From contig NZ_CP013692.1 in assembly GCF_001477625.1 (NCBI RefSeq), positions 1,736,001 to 1,800,000 of the forward strand: a stretch of DNA of 64,000 bases. Direction: 5' to 3'. The notes beneath the pieces were generated by a model that worked only from the letters and a program-made list of their open reading frames with translations, was not told the DNA's origin and did no database searches. The DNA is from Paucibacter sp. KCTC 42545. GTDB lineage: Bacteria > Pseudomonadota > Gammaproteobacteria > Burkholderiales > Burkholderiaceae_C. Made by a program: the position numbers and the translations under genes. This document shows, piece after piece, positions 28,612 through 37,391 of this stretch. Numbering within the stretch: position 1 is the stretch's first letter; each line of letters starts with the position of its first letter.

Positions 28612-31332
28612 ATGATGAAACGTTTTCTACTCCTTCGCTGGGCCACTTTGCTGGCCGGCTTGGCCGTGATCGGCTGGGTGGCTTATGGCTACTGGGGCAG
28701 CCATCCTTTGGCTTTGATGTTGACGGCGCTGATTGCTGCCTTCTATCTGATGGGTGTGTTCGAGCTGCGCCGTTTTCAGCAAGCGACCCAAGCTTTGGCG
28801 CAAGCGATTGAGGGTCTGAGTGCAGCACCCGCTAGCCTGAACACTTGGCTGGAGGCCGTACCGGCGACCTTGCGCCATGCCGTGCGCCGCCGGGTAGAAG
28901 GCGCACCTGTGGCCTTGCCCGGCCCGGCCCTGGCGCCTACGCTGGCGGGTCTGGTGGTTTTGCTGGGCATGTTGGGCACCTTCGTCGGCATGGTGCTGAC
29001 CTTGCGCGGCACTGGCGCGGCGCTGGAAAGTGCGTCGGATTTGGTGGCGGTGCGCAATTCGCTGGTCGGCCCGGTCAAGGGTTTGGGTCTGGCTTTTGGC
29101 ACTTCGGTGGCCGGGGTGGCGGCGTCGGCGGCTCTGGGCCTTTTGGCTGCTTTGTGCCGGCGTGAGCGTGTGCAGGTCGCGCAGCGCCTGGATGCATGCA
29201 TTGCCGGCCATTTGCGCGGCTTCTCCGCCGTGCATCAGCGCGAGGAATCACTCGCCCTGATGCAGCAGCAAGCCACGCAGATGCCCGCCTTGGTGAATGG
29301 CTTGCAAGCGCTGATGGCGAGCATCGAGCGCCAAGCCGAACTCGCCAATGAACGCCTGCTGGCCAGCCAGGAACGTTTCCACGCCAAGGCCGACGCGGCT
29401 TACACCGGCTTGGCCCAGGCGTTGGATCAAACCTTGCAAAGTGGCGTCAAGGCCAGTGCCCAACGTGCGGGTGAAACTCTGCATGCCGTGGCCAGCAGCA
29501 CTTTGGGCAGCATCGCCAGCGAAACCAAGGCGCTGCAGCAAAGCCTGACAGCCGCCATGCAGGCGCAGCAGATGGAACTGTCCGCACGCTTCGACTCCAG
29601 CGCGCAAACCATCAGCGCGGCCTGCCAGACCTTGCTGGCGCGCCAGGAAAGCAGCAACCTGTCGGTGGTGGACGCGGTGCGCGCCAGCCATGAAGGTTTT
29701 GCCACTACCTTTGCCCAAGGCAGCAGCGCCTTGCTGGCCGAAGTGGCCCAGCGCCACGCAGGCTGGCAAGCTGAAATGGCCGCGGCCATGCGCACCATGG
29801 CTGCCGAGAACCAGGTCGTGCAGGCGAAGATCAGTGCGGCGGCCAGCCAGCACCTGTCCGAATTGGATCAACGCCACGCCAGCTGGCAGGGCGAAATGGC
29901 AGCGACCATGGGTGCCCAGAGCGCCGAGAACCAGGCTCTGCGAGCGGAAGTTGTTGCTGCGACCAGCCAACACCTGACTCAGCTGGACCAGCGCCACGCC
30001 AGCTGGCAGGCGGAGACCGCCGCCACGCTCAGCAGCCTGGGCCGTGAGACGCAAGCCTTGCACAGCGCCATGGGTGGTGCGCTCAGCCAGCATCTCGATG
30101 CCGTGGCCCAACGTCATGGTGCTTGGCAGGGCGAGGCCGCCAGCATGCTGAGCGGCATGGCCAGCGAAACCCAAGCGCTGCAAGCCAGCATCAAGGCGGC
30201 TGCGGCCGCGCATCTGGATGAAGTGGCCCAGCGTCACCTGGCTTGGCAGACCGAGATGGCCGAGGCGTTGAGCCGGATGAACGGTCAGGCGCAAGCCACT
30301 CAGGATTTGATGAGCCGCTCGGTGAGTGGTCATCTGGAGCAAGTGGCCGAGCGCCTGGATCGCACGGTGCAACAACTTACCCAAGGCTGGCAGCAGGCCT
30401 TGAGCCAGCACGAGCAAGTCAGCAGCCAGCTGAGCCAGCAAAACCAGCAGGCGCTGGCGGGTGCCGCCAGCCAGTTCGAACAGCACGGCCAGGCTTTGCT
30501 GGGCCGGATGCAAGCGGGCCAGGCTGAGCTGCAAAACAGCGTTGGCCAGCATGAGCAGCAACGCGTGCAAGCCATGACCCAGGCGCTGGAGGCCATGGCC
30601 GCATCCTTGCGCCAGGAATGGCAGGCCGCTGGCGCCGACACACTGGCCCAGCAGCAGCGGGTGTGCGAAACCCTGGAGCGCACCGCGCTTGAGATCACCG
30701 CCCAGGCCGAGACGCAGGCCCGCAGCACCAGCCACGAGATTGCCCGCTTGATGCAGTCGGCCTCCGAGGCCCCGCGTGCCGCCGCCGATATGGTGGGCGC
30801 GCTGCGCCAGCAACTGTCCGACAGCCTGGCGCGCGACAACCAGATGCTGGAAGAACGCGCCCGCGTGCTGGCGACTCTGGGCGGCCTAGTGGACGGCATG
30901 AACCAATCGGCGCTGGAGCAACGCAGCGCCATCGACGCGCTGGTAGCGTCGTCGGCCAAGATGCTTGAGCATGTGGGCGGCCAGTTCAATGCGGAGCTGG
31001 ATGCGCAAACCGGCAAACTGGCCGATGTGGCCGCGCAAGTCACCAGCAGCGCGGTCGAGGTGGCCAGCCTGGGCGAGAGCTTTGGCTTTGCGGTGCAGCT
31101 CTTCTGTGAGTCGAATGACAAGCTCAGCGCGCACCTGCAGCGCATTGACACCGCACTCGGCGCGGCCATGGGCCGCAGCGATGAGCAGCTGAGCTACTAC
31201 GTTAGCCAGGCGCGCGAGGTGATCGATCTCAGCCTGCTGTCGCAAAAGCAAATCATTGAAGACTTGCAGCGTCTGGCTGCACCTTCCGGCCGCACTGACG
31301 CGCGACCCGCTCAAACTGCCTCAGCACCATGA
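28612..31332 (+). CDS. DUF802 protein: MotA/TolQ/ExbB-like channel with long coiled tail
   Basis: A 906-residue inner-membrane protein. Two hydrophobic segments (about 8-28 and 32-50) are followed by a pair of channel helices: APTLAGLVVLLGMLGTFVGM (108-131) and KGLGLAFGTSVAGVAASAAL (156-181). Their GTFVGM and GTSVAG patterns match MotA/TolQ/ExbB stators. The remaining 700 residues are Ala/Gln-rich helix with an in-phase 40-residue repeat at 381-580. The stop overlaps the OmpA-like gene (ATGA). The layout, channel plus long cytoplasmic tail plus MotB-like partner, parallels ZorA of Zorya systems. Function not established. Confidence 0.8.
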   Translation: MMKRFLLLRWATLLAGLAVIGWVAYGYWGSHPLALMLTALIAAFYLMGVFELRRFQQATQALAQAIEGLSAAPASLNTWLEAVPATLRHAVRRRVEGAPVALPGPALAPTLAGLVVLLGMLGTFVGMVLTLRGTGAALESASDLVAVRNSLVGPVKGLGLAFGTSVAGVAASAALGLLAALCRRERVQVAQRLDACIAGHLRGFSAVHQREESLALMQQQATQMPALVNGLQALMASIERQAELANERLLASQERFHAKADAAYTGLAQALDQTLQSGVKASAQRAGETLHAVASSTLGSIASETKALQQSLTAAMQAQQMELSARFDSSAQTISAACQTLLARQESSNLSVVDAVRASHEGFATTFAQGSSALLAEVAQRHAGWQAEMAAAMRTMAAENQVVQAKISAAASQHLSELDQRHASWQGEMAATMGAQSAENQALRAEVVAATSQHLTQLDQRHASWQAETAATLSSLGRETQALHSAMGGALSQHLDAVAQRHGAWQGEAASMLSGMASETQALQASIKAAAAAHLDEVAQRHLAWQTEMAEALSRMNGQAQATQDLMSRSVSGHLEQVAERLDRTVQQLTQGWQQALSQHEQVSSQLSQQNQQALAGAASQFEQHGQALLGRMQAGQAELQNSVGQHEQQRVQAMTQALEAMAASLRQEWQAAGADTLAQQQRVCETLERTALEITAQAETQARSTSHEIARLMQSASEAPRAAADMVGALRQQLSDSLARDNQMLEERARVLATLGGLVDGMNQSALEQRSAIDALVASSAKMLEHVGGQFNAELDAQTGKLADVAAQVTSSAVEVASLGESFGFAVQLFCESNDKLSAHLQRIDTALGAAMGRSDEQLSYYVSQAREVIDLSLLSQKQIIEDLQRLAAPSGRTDARPAQTASAP
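29752..30351 (+). repeat. Five in-phase 120-base (40-residue) coding repeats
   Basis: The motif QRHxxWQxExA recurs at exactly 120-base intervals, with its Arg codon at 29752, 29872, 29992, 30112 and 30232. A degenerate sixth unit (ERLDRTVQQ) starts at 30352. Units two and three share CGCCACGCCAGCTGGCAG, so copying was recent enough to leave near-identity in places. Confidence 0.9.
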
Positions 31333-31997
31333 GTGAAGGTCTGGACATCGACGCCAGCGAAGACGCTGGCCTGGAAGCCACCACCCCGGTGTGGGCCGTT
31401 TTTGGCGACCTGATGGCCGGTCTGCTGGGCGCGTTTGTGCTGATTTTGCTGATGGCGATTGCCTCGCAGCTGGAGCTTGCCACCAAGCTGCAAGAAGAGA
31501 TCAGCAAGCATCAGCGGGAAGAGCAGCGGCGTCAGGCGCTGGAGCGGGCGCTGGCCATTCCCTTGGCCGCCGGGCGCGTGACCTTGGAGCATGGCCGCAT
31601 CGGCATCAGCGGCAGCGTGCTGTTCGCCTTCAATTCCGCCGAGCTGCAGCCCGAAGGCCGGGCGCTGCTCAAGACCTTGGCCGGACCGCTGACGACTTAT
31701 CTGCAAGCGCGGGATGAGATCTTGATGGTTAGCGGCTTCACCGATGACCGGCAGATGCGCGGCAGCAATCAGCAGTTCGCCGACAACTGGGAGCTCTCAG
31801 CCCAGCGGGCTTTGACGGTCACCCGCGCGCTGATCGAGGCTTCGGTGCCGTCCTCCGACATCTTCGCCGCCGCCTTTGGCTCGGAGCAGCCGGTAGCGCC
31901 CAATGACGATGCGCAAGGCCGCTCGCGCAACCGCCGGGTGGAAATGGCGCCGATCGCCAGGCCCTCTCGCAACAAGCCGGAAGCGCCACATGGCTGA
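31329..31997 (+). CDS. OmpA/MotB-like peptidoglycan-anchoring protein
   Basis: A 222-residue protein with one transmembrane helix near the N-terminus (VFGDLMAGLLGAFVLILLM). An Asp at residue 27 enters that helix, as in MotB, ExbD and ZorB, where it carries the ion. A short coiled linker (about 48-78) leads to an OmpA domain: VLFAFNSAELQPEGRALLKT, SGFTDDRQMRG and the closing GRSRNRRVEM. Predicted stator partner of the DUF802 protein, anchored to the cell wall. It overlaps its neighbours by 4 and 8 bases. Confidence 0.87.
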   Translation: MSEGLDIDASEDAGLEATTPVWAVFGDLMAGLLGAFVLILLMAIASQLELATKLQEEISKHQREEQRRQALERALAIPLAAGRVTLEHGRIGISGSVLFAFNSAELQPEGRALLKTLAGPLTTYLQARDEILMVSGFTDDRQMRGSNQQFADNWELSAQRALTVTRALIEASVPSSDIFAAAFGSEQPVAPNDDAQGRSRNRRVEMAPIARPSRNKPEAPHG

Positions 31998-32670
31998 TGA
32001 AGCCGCTCGGCTCAATCCAGCGCCCGCTCAGGCCAGTTCGGCGCGGGTGCGCCAACGCCTGATCGAGGTGATGGCCCGGCGGGCCAGCACGCTCGAGGGC
32101 AGCGCGCGTGAGCGGCTGGAAGCCCGGCTGAGCACGCTGCGTTTGGCGACGCAGAGCGGCAGCGTGGAAGAGCAGGGCGCCGCGTCGCTGAAGAGCGACG
32201 CGAGCCCAGTACCGCCCCAGCCCAAACCAAGCCCATTGGCCGAACTCTTGCGGCATATTCAAGGTCAAAAAGAGCTGGCCGGTGGCGCTCCGCTGGGTCA
32301 GCCTGTTGGTCCAGTTGCGGGCCCAGCATCAAGCCAAAAGGCAGCGGCGGCCTCGCGTCCGCCAGCTGAACCCCAGGAGCTGCAGTTTTTCCGGCGCACC
32401 TGGGCGCGGCTCAGCGTGGACCGGCAATTGGCCCAGTCGCGCAAAGCCTTGCCGCGAAACGCCGGACCGCTGAACTCGCACCACATCGTGCATCGCACCC
32501 TGAGCCTGATGCAGCAGATCTCACCCGCCTACCTCGAGCATTTCGTCGGCTACGTGGACAACTTGCTGTGGCTGGATCAGTTCAACGAGCAGCAGTTCGC
32601 GCAGGATCCGCCGCCAAAAGCGCGCCCGTCACAGGCGAAGAAAGCGGCCGCCGCCAAGCCACGCGGCTAA
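31990..32670 (+). CDS. DUF2894 family protein
   Basis: A 226-residue soluble protein. The N-terminus has a helical ARVRQRLIEVMARRASTLEG segment. A Pro/Ala-rich linker follows (about 75-130), then a conserved-looking core FFRRTWARLSVDRQLAQSRK and PAYLEHFVGYVDNLLWLDQF, which I recognise as the DUF2894 signature. The basic tail is KAAAAKPRG. ATG 31990 overlaps the OmpA-like stop by eight bases and is preferred to an in-frame start 29 codons upstream. Function unknown; its fixed place after the motor genes suggests a partner of that complex. Confidence 0.78.
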   Translation: MADEAARLNPAPAQASSARVRQRLIEVMARRASTLEGSARERLEARLSTLRLATQSGSVEEQGAASLKSDASPVPPQPKPSPLAELLRHIQGQKELAGGAPLGQPVGPVAGPASSQKAAAASRPPAEPQELQFFRRTWARLSVDRQLAQSRKALPRNAGPLNSHHIVHRTLSLMQQISPAYLEHFVGYVDNLLWLDQFNEQQFAQDPPPKARPSQAKKAAAAKPRG

Positions 32671-32739
32671 GCACAAGCCACTAGCACCGCAGTGCGTGGT
32701 GCTGATGCATACTGGCCCCGCCAAGCCCAGGAGCGTGCC

Positions 32740-33447
32740 TTGTCCAACACCGAACTCTTGACGGCTGCCACCGCTCGCTTTGCCGAGTTGCTTTCGCACC
32801 CGGAGGGTGTGGTGGCGGTCATTTCGGCCTTGCTGGCCGGCGCCCTGATCATCGCCAGCACCATTGTCAAGACCATCATTCCGCTGCGCTGGCTGGCAGT
32901 GGGCAGCAATGTGGGCTTCGTCATCTACGGCGCACTCGGCCAGGCATGGATGGTGCTGGCTCTGCATGCGGTGCTGTTGCCGGTGAATCTGGTGCGGGCC
33001 TGGCAGATGCACAGGCTCACCCGCCGGGTGCGCGCCTCGGCGGAGGCGGCTGATCTGTCTGGCGTGTGGCTGCGCCCCTATATGAAGCAGCGCAAGCTGA
33101 AGGCTGGCAGCGTGCTGTTCCGGGCGGGCGATCTGGCTGACCGGCTCTACTTTTTGGTGGAGGGGCAGGTGGAGATCGTTGAAGGCGGCTATCAAATCAA
33201 GCCCGGCCAGATCTTCGGCGAGATCGCCTTTTTCGCGCCCGACCGCATGCGGACTGGCACCGCACGTTGCGTGCGTGCCAGCACCGTGATGTCGATGGAT
33301 GAGACCACCTTCAAGCAGCTGTACTTTCAAAACCCCGAGTTCGGCTTCGAGGTGGTGCGCATGATTGCTGGTCGCCTGAGCAATGACGTTAGGCGCTTGC
33401 AGCAGCGCTTGCAGCCGGATGTCGACGAGCCCAAAGCTCCGGCTTGA
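32740..33447 (+). CDS. Membrane protein with cyclic-nucleotide-binding domain
   Basis: A 235-residue protein with about three transmembrane segments (VAVISALLAGALIIASTIV, WLAVGSNVGFVIYGALGQAW, MVLALHAVLLPVNLV). It ends in a cNMP-binding fold: LKAGSVLFRAGDLADRLYFL, VEGQVEIVEGGYQI, the phosphate-binding-like GQIFGEIAFF, then TARCVRASTVMSMDETTF. Similar small proteins resemble the Popeye/CNMP type rather than Crp, as no DNA-binding domain follows. The start is TTG 32740 behind CAGGAG; the longer open frame from 32692 lacks a ribosome site. Ligand unknown. Confidence 0.75.
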   Translation: MSNTELLTAATARFAELLSHPEGVVAVISALLAGALIIASTIVKTIIPLRWLAVGSNVGFVIYGALGQAWMVLALHAVLLPVNLVRAWQMHRLTRRVRASAEAADLSGVWLRPYMKQRKLKAGSVLFRAGDLADRLYFLVEGQVEIVEGGYQIKPGQIFGEIAFFAPDRMRTGTARCVRASTVMSMDETTFKQLYFQNPEFGFEVVRMIAGRLSNDVRRLQQRLQPDVDEPKAPA

Positions 33448-33585
33448 AAGCCCGCTTCAGCGCGCAGGCTGCTTCAGTAGCTTTAGCTTTTTCGCAACCG
33501 GCCTGGCTTTCGCAAGCTGGGGAATCGGAACAGAATCCGCTCGGCTGATCGCTGGATCGGCGGCCCAAACTCAAGGAGATTGACG

Positions 33586-33966
33586 ATGTTGAATCGATGG
33601 GTATTGCTGGCTGGACTCTCACTGATGGCGCATGCCGCCATGGCCCAAGGCGCCGACCGAAAGGTGGACGTACAAGTTGCTGCCGGCGCGATCAAGGTGG
33701 CTCCCGATCCGGTGAATATGGCGCGGAACCAGAATCGGATCGAATGGACGCTGAACACTGATGGCTACACCTTTGCAGCCAATGGCATCGTCATCAAAGA
33801 CGCGAATGGCGACTACGGCGACTGCGGACCTATTGGCAACAAAGGCAAGAAATTCGCTTGCAAGAAGCTGCGGCACATCGATCGCAAGGACTTCAAATAC
33901 GACGTCAACTTAAAGGATGGCCAGGGGCAGCCGCTGTCTTTGGATCCCGTCATTCATAACGAATAG
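33586..33966 (+). CDS. Small secreted protein of unknown function
   Basis: A 126-residue protein with a Sec signal (LLAGLSLMAHAAMAQG) and a mature domain of about 100 residues. That domain has two cysteines (GDCGPIG and FACKKL) that could form a disulfide, and a beta-like WTLNTDGYTFAANGIVI. I do not recognise the family; the fold could be cupredoxin-like, but no metal ligands are evident. ATG 33586 follows AAGGAG. The last 17 bases overlap the end of the convergent cyclase/TPR gene. Confidence 0.65.
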   Translation: MLNRWVLLAGLSLMAHAAMAQGADRKVDVQVAAGAIKVAPDPVNMARNQNRIEWTLNTDGYTFAANGIVIKDANGDYGDCGPIGNKGKKFACKKLRHIDRKDFKYDVNLKDGQGQPLSLDPVIHNE

Positions 33967-36937
33967 CGTCGCCATCGTGCTTGGCCGGGCCTAGCAGTGC
34001 AGCAGTGCGCCGCAGGGCCATGCCAAGCTCGGTCGCCTCTCCGATCTGAAGGAGGGCGGCCAGAGCTTCGGCAGCAGCTAGCGAGGCAAGGGCGGCCTCG
34101 GACTCATCTTGCAGATGCGCGCACTGCGCTTGGATGCAGAGCAGAACGCCGAGCCCGCTTTGGTCGTCGGCCGCTTCGAGCAAGGGCCGGCTCTCGTGTA
34201 GGCAGCTGTGAACCCGATCGAACTGCTTCAGTTGCAGATGCGCCCCAGCGAGATAGCAAAGCACCTGCCCCTCCAACTGACGATCACTCAAGCTCCGGGC
34301 CATGCTGAGTGCATCTTGCAAAAAGTGCAGGGCATCTATCGCCTGATCTTTATTGCTCATGAAGATGCCTAGATTGCAAAGGGCGACGCATTCCAGACGG
34401 GCGTGCCCCAGTTCTCTGGCAATCGTCAAGGCGTTTCGACTGAGCGTAATCGGGTCATCGGCGCGTTGTTGCAAATGGTGCAGCAAGCCCAGATTACAAA
34501 GCGCATTGCCCTCACATTTGCGGTCACCGAGCTGACGTGCAACTTTGAGCGTGGCTTCGAAATGCTGCTCGGCCGGCGCCAAGTGGCCTCGCCCAAGATC
34601 CAAGATGCCTAAATTGCCGAGCACGCTGGCTTGCCAATGCAGATCTTTGTGCTTGCGCGCTAAGGTCAATGCAGCGAGGTAGTTGCTCTTGCCTTCGTCC
34701 AGCTGACCTGCCTGGGAAGCCAGAATTCCCAGTGTGTTGAGTGCTGAACATTCCAAACGAGGATCTGGCGTTGCCTGGGCTTGCTGCAAAGCCTGGGCGG
34801 CGAACTGCGTCGCGGCCTCTAGCTGGCCTTCGCGAGCAAATAGCTGCGCGAGCAAGATCGATGCGGCCGCGACCGTGCGCTTGTGGCCAATTGCCTGCCC
34901 TGCGAGTAAAGCAGCTTCGGCATGGCGCCTAGCGTCCAGCAGGACCCCGCTGGCATGGCTTGCCTGAGCCAGCAGCAACTCGACCCGCGCCGTCAACTCG
35001 TCGTCCAAGCTCTGCTTCTGCGATACCGACAGTGCCAAGCTCACGCCCACCTTGAACGGCCCATGCAAGCTCAACGCCGACCAGGCGCCTTCCAGGGCGC
35101 CGGTGGCTACTCTGCCGTCGCCCCAATGAACAGCCCTGCGGCAGGCGACGATCAGGTTGTCAAGGTCGCTGCAATTGCCGTCCTTGGCGTGATCCGGGCC
35201 CAGCGCCGCAAACCACGCCGCGTGCCTGGCCTGTGCCGCCCGCAAAGCGGCCGGCCCGCTGCCTGCAAAGCGCCCGGGGGTACGCAGGTGTTCATCGGCA
35301 TAGGCTTGTACGCTGACCAGCAAGTCGAATCGCTCGCTGGAGATGGCTCGGACAAAGGATTTGTCGACCAGCGAATGCAGTGCGTCCACGCTCCAGGGCG
35401 CGTCAGCAAACGCGCTCAGATCGATCACGCTTTCGGCTGCGGCGAGATTGAAGCCGTTCTCAAACACCGATAGTTGGGCCAGAGTTGCGCGCTCCGCGGG
35501 GCTAAGCAGATCCCATGACCAGTCAAAGGCTGCCCGCAGCGTGGACTGCCTGTCGTGCCGCCCACCAGTGCTGGCCAGCAGCTTGAAGCGCTCGCTCATG
35601 CGCGCCAGCATGGCCCGAGGCGGCAGGATGCGTACTCTGGAAGCTGCCAATTCGATGGCGAGCGGCAAGCCGTCAAGCAGGCGCGCGAGGGCGCCGACGG
35701 CCGCGCGGTCTTCGTCGCTGGGGTGAAAGTCGATGCGCGCCGCATGTGCGCGCAACCAAAATAGCTTCTCGGCGTCCGGCAAGGGCAGGGGGGCCAAGGC
35801 CAAGGTCTCTTCGCCCGGAATGCCCAGCACCTCGCGGGTCGTCACCAGGAAGTGGGCGTCCGGGGCGCGGTCTAGCCATTGGCCCAAGGTGTCTTCCGCG
35901 TGGCGTGCCACTTGTTCGAAGTTGTCGAGGATGAGCAAGCAGCGGCCACGCCCCGCAATGGCACGGCACAGTTGCTCGACCGGATCGAGCTTGTCCAGTC
36001 GCATGCCCAGCCCTTGCGCTACGGCGGAAGCAAGTCCATCGACGCTGCGTGCGGCCGCCAAATCACAAAACCAGACGCCACCGGGGTAGTTGCCGCGCCA
36101 AGTCCAACCGAAGTGCGTGACCAGGCGGGTCTTGCCCGCGCCGCCAATGCCTAATACTGAAACCAGACGGGCATCAAGGGCAAAGCGACGGGCCAATTCC
36201 TGCAGAGGCGCGCGCCGGCCGACAAAGGCGTCGCGCTCGGCCGGCAAGCTGTGGCGTATGTCCCGCACCGGTTGCCAATGGCCGGCTTGCTGGACCACAC
36301 GATAGGCCTTGTCGGAATCGGGTGGCGGGAGGAATGGGGCATCTGCCGTGCCCGCCTCGAACAATTCAAGTGGCTCCGGCAGCCCTTTGAGTCGCCAATG
36401 GCCGTGCGAGATCAGTCCTTGCTCGTTTTGCCCCAGCAGTTCACGCGCCGCCTTGCTCAGCAAGGTCTGCCCACCGCGTGCGGCCGCCATCACTCGCGCC
36501 GCCACCGGCTTGGCCAGGCCGTCCACTTCCAGCGGCTTGGCGCCAATGGCCACATCGTGGGGGCTGTTTTCACGCAGGGTCACGGGTCCGGCATGCAGGC
36601 CGACGCGCGCTAACAAGGGCTCGGGCAGGGCCGCCAGGGCCTGGTGATAGGCGAAGGCGAAGCCAAGCGCGTCACCGGCCCGCTCGAAGATCAATAAGAA
36701 GCCATCGGCCTTGTCGATTTCCCGGCCGTGCCATTCGTGAAGCAGGCTGCGGGCCAGCTTGTCATGGGCCAGCCACAGCTGGGCCATTTGCTGGTCGCCA
36801 AGGCGCTCAGAAAGCGCCGCGCTATCGACGATGTCGATCAAAAGCAGGCAAGCAAGATCGAGTTGTGCCAATTGAGGAGCGGCCTTGCCCTTGGTGGCTG
36901 GGGCGCAGGCCGATGGTATGCGATGCGAGTGCGCCAT
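33950..36937 (-). CDS. Class III cyclase-like, STAND ATPase and TPR multidomain protein
   Basis: About 995 residues. A cyclase homology domain (LLLIDIVDSAALSERLGDQQ, DKADGFLLIFERAG) keeps two metal-binding Asp positions, but the transition-state Asn of NxAAR reads Pro (KPVAARV), so activity is doubtful. Then a STAND/NB-ARC ATPase: VLGIGGAGKTRLVTHF, Walker B CLLILDNFEQV, RDLLDGLPLAIELAA-like GLPLAIEL. The last 400 residues are TPR repeats (ALNTLGILASQAGQLDEG, NALCNLGLLHHLQQ). The start is uncertain: the frame is open to 37219, but third-position GC falls upstream, so ATG 36937 is used; 37123 is possible. Confidence 0.8.
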   Translation of the reverse strand: MAHSHRIPSACAPATKGKAAPQLAQLDLACLLLIDIVDSAALSERLGDQQMAQLWLAHDKLARSLLHEWHGREIDKADGFLLIFERAGDALGFAFAYHQALAALPEPLLARVGLHAGPVTLRENSPHDVAIGAKPLEVDGLAKPVAARVMAAARGGQTLLSKAARELLGQNEQGLISHGHWRLKGLPEPLELFEAGTADAPFLPPPDSDKAYRVVQQAGHWQPVRDIRHSLPAERDAFVGRRAPLQELARRFALDARLVSVLGIGGAGKTRLVTHFGWTWRGNYPGGVWFCDLAAARSVDGLASAVAQGLGMRLDKLDPVEQLCRAIAGRGRCLLILDNFEQVARHAEDTLGQWLDRAPDAHFLVTTREVLGIPGEETLALAPLPLPDAEKLFWLRAHAARIDFHPSDEDRAAVGALARLLDGLPLAIELAASRVRILPPRAMLARMSERFKLLASTGGRHDRQSTLRAAFDWSWDLLSPAERATLAQLSVFENGFNLAAAESVIDLSAFADAPWSVDALHSLVDKSFVRAISSERFDLLVSVQAYADEHLRTPGRFAGSGPAALRAAQARHAAWFAALGPDHAKDGNCSDLDNLIVACRRAVHWGDGRVATGALEGAWSALSLHGPFKVGVSLALSVSQKQSLDDELTARVELLLAQASHASGVLLDARRHAEAALLAGQAIGHKRTVAAASILLAQLFAREGQLEAATQFAAQALQQAQATPDPRLECSALNTLGILASQAGQLDEGKSNYLAALTLARKHKDLHWQASVLGNLGILDLGRGHLAPAEQHFEATLKVARQLGDRKCEGNALCNLGLLHHLQQRADDPITLSRNALTIARELGHARLECVALCNLGIFMSNKDQAIDALHFLQDALSMARSLSDRQLEGQVLCYLAGAHLQLKQFDRVHSCLHESRPLLEAADDQSGLGVLLCIQAQCAHLQDESEAALASLAAAEALAALLQIGEATELGMALRRTAALLGPAKHDGDAIRYE

Positions 36938-37391
36938 GGCGTGGTGGGCTTGCACATCAGCGCCGGCTTCGGTGCTGATATGGCTCGCCGCTGGGCGGGC
37001 CGGTGTAGCTGGCGCCGCCAGGGCTGCTCGGATGTGCTGCCGGTGGTCCGATTTGGTGTCCTGCCTGGGCAGGCTCAAAGCACTAAGTTTCAAGGGGCAT
37101 GGTGACGCCAATCTCCTCGTCATGGATGTGGCCGCGGCTCGCCAGCACCCCATCAGAGAACCAGCCCCCCCGGTTTTCAATAGCCGATTAAAAGTTCGCC
37201 TTAATGAATTTGGCCGCAAGAAGCTTTCGATTCAATGTTGCCCGGAAAAATTCAGCATCACGCCTAGAGAATGCTTCGTTGCTGAATGAGTGGCGTGAAT
37301 GGCGGGGCTCTCTCTGAATTCTAGGGAAACCACCATAAGCCGAGTGATGGTTCGGCTTTAAAGTGAGGGCAACACAAAAAGGAAGTCGGCA

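Noticed and set aside
29752..30351. 120-base direct repeats considered as a CRISPR or satellite array
   Set aside because: Units are in frame, abut without unique spacers and encode a conserved heptad-like helix motif.
29248..30813. 521-codon minus-strand open frame opposite the DUF802 gene
   Set aside because: Mirrors the 120-base coding repeats of the sense gene and has no ribosome site or domain.
32683..32703. Hairpin AGCACC/GGTGCT after the DUF2894 gene as a terminator
   Set aside because: Only six base pairs and no T-tract; not enough to call.
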